Source: Neorhizobium sp. NCHU2750 (GTDB lineage: Bacteria > Pseudomonadota > Alphaproteobacteria > Rhizobiales > Rhizobiaceae). Taken from it: a stretch of 64,000 nt of DNA. Position 1 is the stretch's first letter, and every line of letters starts with the position of its first letter. Made by a program: the position numbers and the translations under genes. The notes below the pieces were generated by a model, which was not told where the DNA came from, ran no database searches, and worked only from the letters and a program-made list of their open reading frames with translations. The stretch covers positions 2,604,001 to 2,668,000 of the forward strand of contig NZ_CP030827.1 in NCBI RefSeq assembly GCF_003597675.1. The letters run 5' to 3'. Below are positions 60,978 through 64,000 of this stretch, piece by piece.

Positions 60978-61706
60978 TCAATGCCGTCCCCCCTCGAGAT
61001 AGGCCGCCCGGACTTCCGGGTTCGACAGAAGCTCCTTGCCGGAACCCGACATCGTCACCTTGCCGTTGACCATGACATAGGCCCGGTCGGAGAGCTTGAG
61101 CGCGGCAAAGGCGTTCTGCTCGACGAGGAAGACGGTAAGCCCCTCTTCCTTGTTGAGCTTCTTGATCGCCTCGAAAATGCCCTTGACGATCAACGGCGCC
61201 AGACCGAGCGACGGCTCGTCCAGGAGAAGCAGTTTCGGACGCGCCATCAGCGCGCGGCCGATCGACAGCATCTGCTGTTCGCCGCCCGAAAGCGTGCCGC
61301 CGCGCTGGGCCTGCCGCTCCTTGAGCCGCGGGAACATCGCAAACACCTTCTCGACGTCCTCCTTGAAATATTTCAGGTTGTCGAGATTGGCACCCATCTG
61401 CAGGTTTTCCAGCACCGTCATGCGCGGGAAGATGCGCCGGCCTTCGGGTGACTGGGCGATGCGCTTTCGCGCGATCATGTGCATGGGCAGCTTGGTAATG
61501 TCTTCGCCATCGAAGATCACCTGTCCGACGCGCGCCTGCGGGCTGCCGCAGATCGTCATCATCAGCGTCGACTTTCCGGCACCGTTGGCACCGATAAGTG
61601 AGACGATCTCACCGCGATTGACCTCGACATCCACACCGGAAAGAGCCCGGATATTGCCGTAATAGGTCTCGACGCCCTGCACTTTCAGAAGAGTTTCAGC
61701 GGCCAT
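60978..61706 (-). CDS. livF: branched-chain amino-acid ABC transporter ATP-binding protein LivF
   Basis: A 242-residue ATPase: Walker A GANGAGKSTLMMTICG, AQSPEGRRIFPRMTV, signature LSGGEQQMLSIGRALM, Walker B LLLLDEPSLGLAPLIV, switch LVEQNAF. Its ATG overlaps the livG stop (TAATG). Confidence 0.97.
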   Translation of the reverse strand: MAAETLLKVQGVETYYGNIRALSGVDVEVNRGEIVSLIGANGAGKSTLMMTICGSPQARVGQVIFDGEDITKLPMHMIARKRIAQSPEGRRIFPRMTVLENLQMGANLDNLKYFKEDVEKVFAMFPRLKERQAQRGGTLSGGEQQMLSIGRALMARPKLLLLDEPSLGLAPLIVKGIFEAIKKLNKEEGLTVFLVEQNAFAALKLSDRAYVMVNGKVTMSGSGKELLSNPEVRAAYLEGGRH

Positions 61707-62620
61707 TATGCGGCTCCCCCATCGGTTGAACCGGTGCCGGCGGCCCCTTCGTCAAGCTGTTCCTCAATTTCTTCAAGCTCTTCGTCCTCGACGCCGAGAT
61801 AGGCTGCAATCACCTTCGGGTCGTTCTTCACATGATCCGGCGTGCCATCGGAAATCTTCTGGCCATATTCCAGCACCACGACGTGATCGGAAATTTCCAT
61901 GACGACGGACATGTCGTGCTCGATCAAGAGCAGCGACGTGCCTTCGTCGCGGATGCCGCGCAACAGCGTGTTGAGCGTCAGCGATTCTTTCGGGTTGAGA
62001 CCGGCCGCAGGTTCGTCGAGGCAGAGAAGCTCCGGCCCCGTGCACATGGCGCGCGCAATCTCCAGACGACGCTGTGCGCCGTAGGAAAGATCGCCCGCCG
62101 GATCGTCGGCGCGATCGATAAGATCGGCCTTCTCCAGCCAGTAGCGGGCCTTCTCGATCGATTCCGTCACCGCCTTCTTGTAGCCCGGTGCTCCGAGCAG
62201 GCCGAGGATCGTATATCCGGACGCCCGCATCAGCGCGTTGTGCTGCGCCACCAGCAGGTTTTCCAGCACGGTCAGGCCCGAAAACAACCGGATGTTCTGG
62301 AAAGTACGCGCCACGCCGGCCTTCTTGTTGATCTCGAAATCCTTGAGGCGTTCGAGCAGCAGCGTGTTGCCGTTCTTCCGGTTCAGCGTGATCATGCCCA
62401 TCGTCGGCTTGTAGAAGCCGGTGATGCAGTTGAACACCGTCGTCTTGCCGGCACCGTTCGGGCCGATCAGCGCAGTGATCTCGCCGCGCTTGGCTTCGAA
62501 GGAGAAGTCGTTGATGGCCATGAGGCCGCCGAACTTCATCGACAGGTGGTCGACCCTGAGGATCGTATCTGTGCCTGCGGCACTGTTCATGGAGGTCATT
62601 GTATTCGTACCCGGAGCCAT
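61706..62620 (-). CDS. livG: branched-chain amino-acid ABC transporter ATP-binding protein LivG
   Basis: A 304-residue ATPase, somewhat longer than typical through an acidic Gly/Glu-rich C-terminal tail (EDEELEEIEEQLDEGAAG). Walker A GPNGAGKTTVFNCITGFYKPT, ARTFQNIRLFSGLTVLENLL, signature LSYGAQRRLEIARAM, Walker B LLCLDEPAAGLNPKES and switch LIEHDMSVVMEISD are present. Start overlaps the livM stop; alternative ATGs lie at codons 8 and 11. Confidence 0.96.
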   Translation of the reverse strand: MAPGTNTMTSMNSAAGTDTILRVDHLSMKFGGLMAINDFSFEAKRGEITALIGPNGAGKTTVFNCITGFYKPTMGMITLNRKNGNTLLLERLKDFEINKKAGVARTFQNIRLFSGLTVLENLLVAQHNALMRASGYTILGLLGAPGYKKAVTESIEKARYWLEKADLIDRADDPAGDLSYGAQRRLEIARAMCTGPELLCLDEPAAGLNPKESLTLNTLLRGIRDEGTSLLLIEHDMSVVMEISDHVVVLEYGQKISDGTPDHVKNDPKVIAAYLGVEDEELEEIEEQLDEGAAGTGSTDGGAA

Positions 62621-63972
62621 CAGCCGTGGCCCTCCTTGGTAAAGCTTCCGGATACGGCCCTGCGCTCCTTGAGGAAGGCCGTGGGTTCACGAGAGCCGAC
62701 GAAACCGCGCGGCTTGAACAGCATCACGATGACCATGGCCAGCCCGAACAGCAGCATGCGGTAGAGTTCCGGGGTGAAGTCCGGTCCGAAGATGATCTTC
62801 AGGAACGACATGTCACGCAGGAGTTCCGTACCGCCGACCATGACGACCGCGGCAATCGCAATGCCCGTCAGCGAGCCCATACCGCCGAGGACGACGATGG
62901 CGAGGATGACCGCAGATTCAAGGAACACGAAGCTTTCCGGCGACACGAAACCCTGGCGGGCGGCGAAGAACGAGCCGGCAAAACCGCCGAACATCGCACC
63001 GGTCGCAAACGCGGTAAGCTTGGTGGCGACCGTGTTGATGCCGAGAGAGCGGCAAGCGATCTCGTCTTCGCGCAGCGCTTCCCAGGCCCGGCCGATCGGC
63101 ATGCGGCGCAGCCGGATCGTCACATAGGCCGTCAGCATGCACAGCGCCAGGATGACGTAGAACAGGAAGACCTTGTAATAGACCGACGACATGGGCAGGC
63201 CGAAGGCCTTGGCGAAATTGTTGGATGCACCGACATCGAAGGACCAGAGGCCGAAGACGGATGCCTTGGCGATGCCGGAAATACCGAACGTGCCCTTGGT
63301 GACGACCGTCCAGTTGATCAGCACCAGCCGGATGATTTCACCGAAGGCGAGCGTCACGATGGCGAGATAGTCGCCGCGCAACCTCAGGACCGGGAAGCCG
63401 AGCATGATGCCCCAGAGCGCTGCGAAAATACCCGACAGCGGCAGGAGGATCCAGAAGGACAGGCCGAGATAGGACGACAGCAGCGCGTAGGAATAGGCAC
63501 CGACCGCGTAGAAGGCGACATAGCCGAGGTCGAGCAGGCCGGCGAGACCGACGACGATATTCAGTCCCCAGGCCAGCATCACGTAGATGAGGATCTGGAT
63601 ACCGAAATTGTCGACATATTTCAGCGAGCCCTGCTTGCCGACGATCATCATCGCCAGGAACGGATAGACGAGCAGGAAAACCAGCGCGATCTTGAGGAAG
63701 TGCCTGTGGAAGAAGCTCTTCTTGTCGGAAATCTCCAACACGCCGCTCTTGGCCTTGGCAAGCTTTCGGCGGTTGAGATGCGGGCCGATGACCGCGATCG
63801 TCAAGAACCGGCCGATGGCCGATACCGCCACGAACACGGCAAGCAGAACCCAGCGTGTGCGCCAGACCAGCGTGTTGTTGATGTCCTGATATGTCTCGAT
63901 ACCAACATAGAGCAGGAACATGAAGAAGGCGACGACACCGGCGATCACCGCTTCCTTGACGGCCTTGGCCAT
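62620..63972 (-). CDS. livM: branched-chain amino-acid ABC transporter permease LivM
   Basis: A 450-residue permease with an extended N-terminal region (two helices before the core) and a LivM core: [77 protein letters not shown] and [25 protein letters not shown]. The livH gene is expected immediately beyond the right edge. Start at 63972 is followed by a hydrophobic segment. Confidence 0.95.
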   Translation of the reverse strand: MAKAVKEAVIAGVVAFFMFLLYVGIETYQDINNTLVWRTRWVLLAVFVAVSAIGRFLTIAVIGPHLNRRKLAKAKSGVLEISDKKSFFHRHFLKIALVFLLVYPFLAMMIVGKQGSLKYVDNFGIQILIYVMLAWGLNIVVGLAGLLDLGYVAFYAVGAYSYALLSSYLGLSFWILLPLSGIFAALWGIMLGFPVLRLRGDYLAIVTLAFGEIIRLVLINWTVVTKGTFGISGIAKASVFGLWSFDVGASNNFAKAFGLPMSSVYYKVFLFYVILALCMLTAYVTIRLRRMPIGRAWEALREDEIACRSLGINTVATKLTAFATGAMFGGFAGSFFAARQGFVSPESFVFLESAVILAIVVLGGMGSLTGIAIAAVVMVGGTELLRDMSFLKIIFGPDFTPELYRMLLFGLAMVIVMLFKPRGFVGSREPTAFLKERRAVSGSFTKEGHG

Positions 63973-64000
63973 CAGGGAACCGTCATTGTTTACAGCAGGC

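Overview
The window is a chromosomal segment of a GC-rich alphaproteobacterium, most likely a member of the Rhizobiaceae (Rhizobium, Neorhizobium or Agrobacterium relatives). The evidence is the eukaryote-type glutamine synthetase glnII with a DUF2735 gene beside it, the rhizobial urtABCDE/ureDABC layout with DUF1272 between ureA and ureB, a DUF6867 gene in the branched-chain amino-acid transport cluster, and mosaic palindromic intergenic repeats of the RIME type. I see no phage, insertion sequence, integrase or CRISPR array.

Layout. 0-3.3 kb: tRNA-Arg(CCG), a small acidic protein, a group II truncated haemoglobin, DUF423 and DUF2325 proteins, a lone FliN-like gene and a PilZ-like gene. 3.4-6.2 kb: preT-preA, the dihydropyrimidine dehydrogenase. 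6.2-12.2 kb: msrA, small exported or unknown proteins, a lipoprotein alpha/beta hydrolase and a chemoreceptor. 12.2-16.4 kb: an acetate/succinate permease behind a perfect FNR-type box, then a LysR - acrylyl-CoA reductase - YeiH module. 16.4-18.1 kb: DUF2735 and glnII with a clear sigma-54 promoter. 18.3-27.7 kb: a RutR-like TetR regulator divergent from amidohydrolase, GNAT, dihydropyrimidinase and a complete ABC transporter; with preTA this makes a reductive pyrimidine (or hydantoin) catabolic system. 27.8-33.4 kb: an RND efflux pair and an FNR-family regulator. 33.4-44.6 kb (minus strand): urease genes dispersed among non-urease genes, including a VapBC pair immediately before ureC. 44.7-50.7 kb (minus): urtABCDE urea transporter. 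50.9-53.6 kb: DUF1194 protein, TetR-SMR efflux pair, aspartyl/asparaginyl beta-hydroxylase. 53.8-58.2 kb: an NCS1-permease-like hybrid histidine kinase with a LuxR-type response regulator. 58.3-64 kb: a PAS protein and a branched-chain amino-acid (liv) ABC transporter that runs off the right edge.

Taken together this is a nitrogen-scavenging neighbourhood. Pyrimidines are imported, reduced, ring-opened and decarbamoylated; urea is imported and hydrolysed; ammonia is fixed by GlnII; amino acids are imported by Liv. The transporter-kinase fusion sits between the urea and amino-acid transport loci and is the most unusual protein here. Two RutR-like palindromes (before preT and before the amidohydrolase) suggest that one regulator joins the two separated pyrimidine loci. 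Two FNR-type boxes (before the acetate permease and before the FNR-family gene) suggest a second small regulon. All functional statements rest on motif and family recognition by eye; no database search was run.
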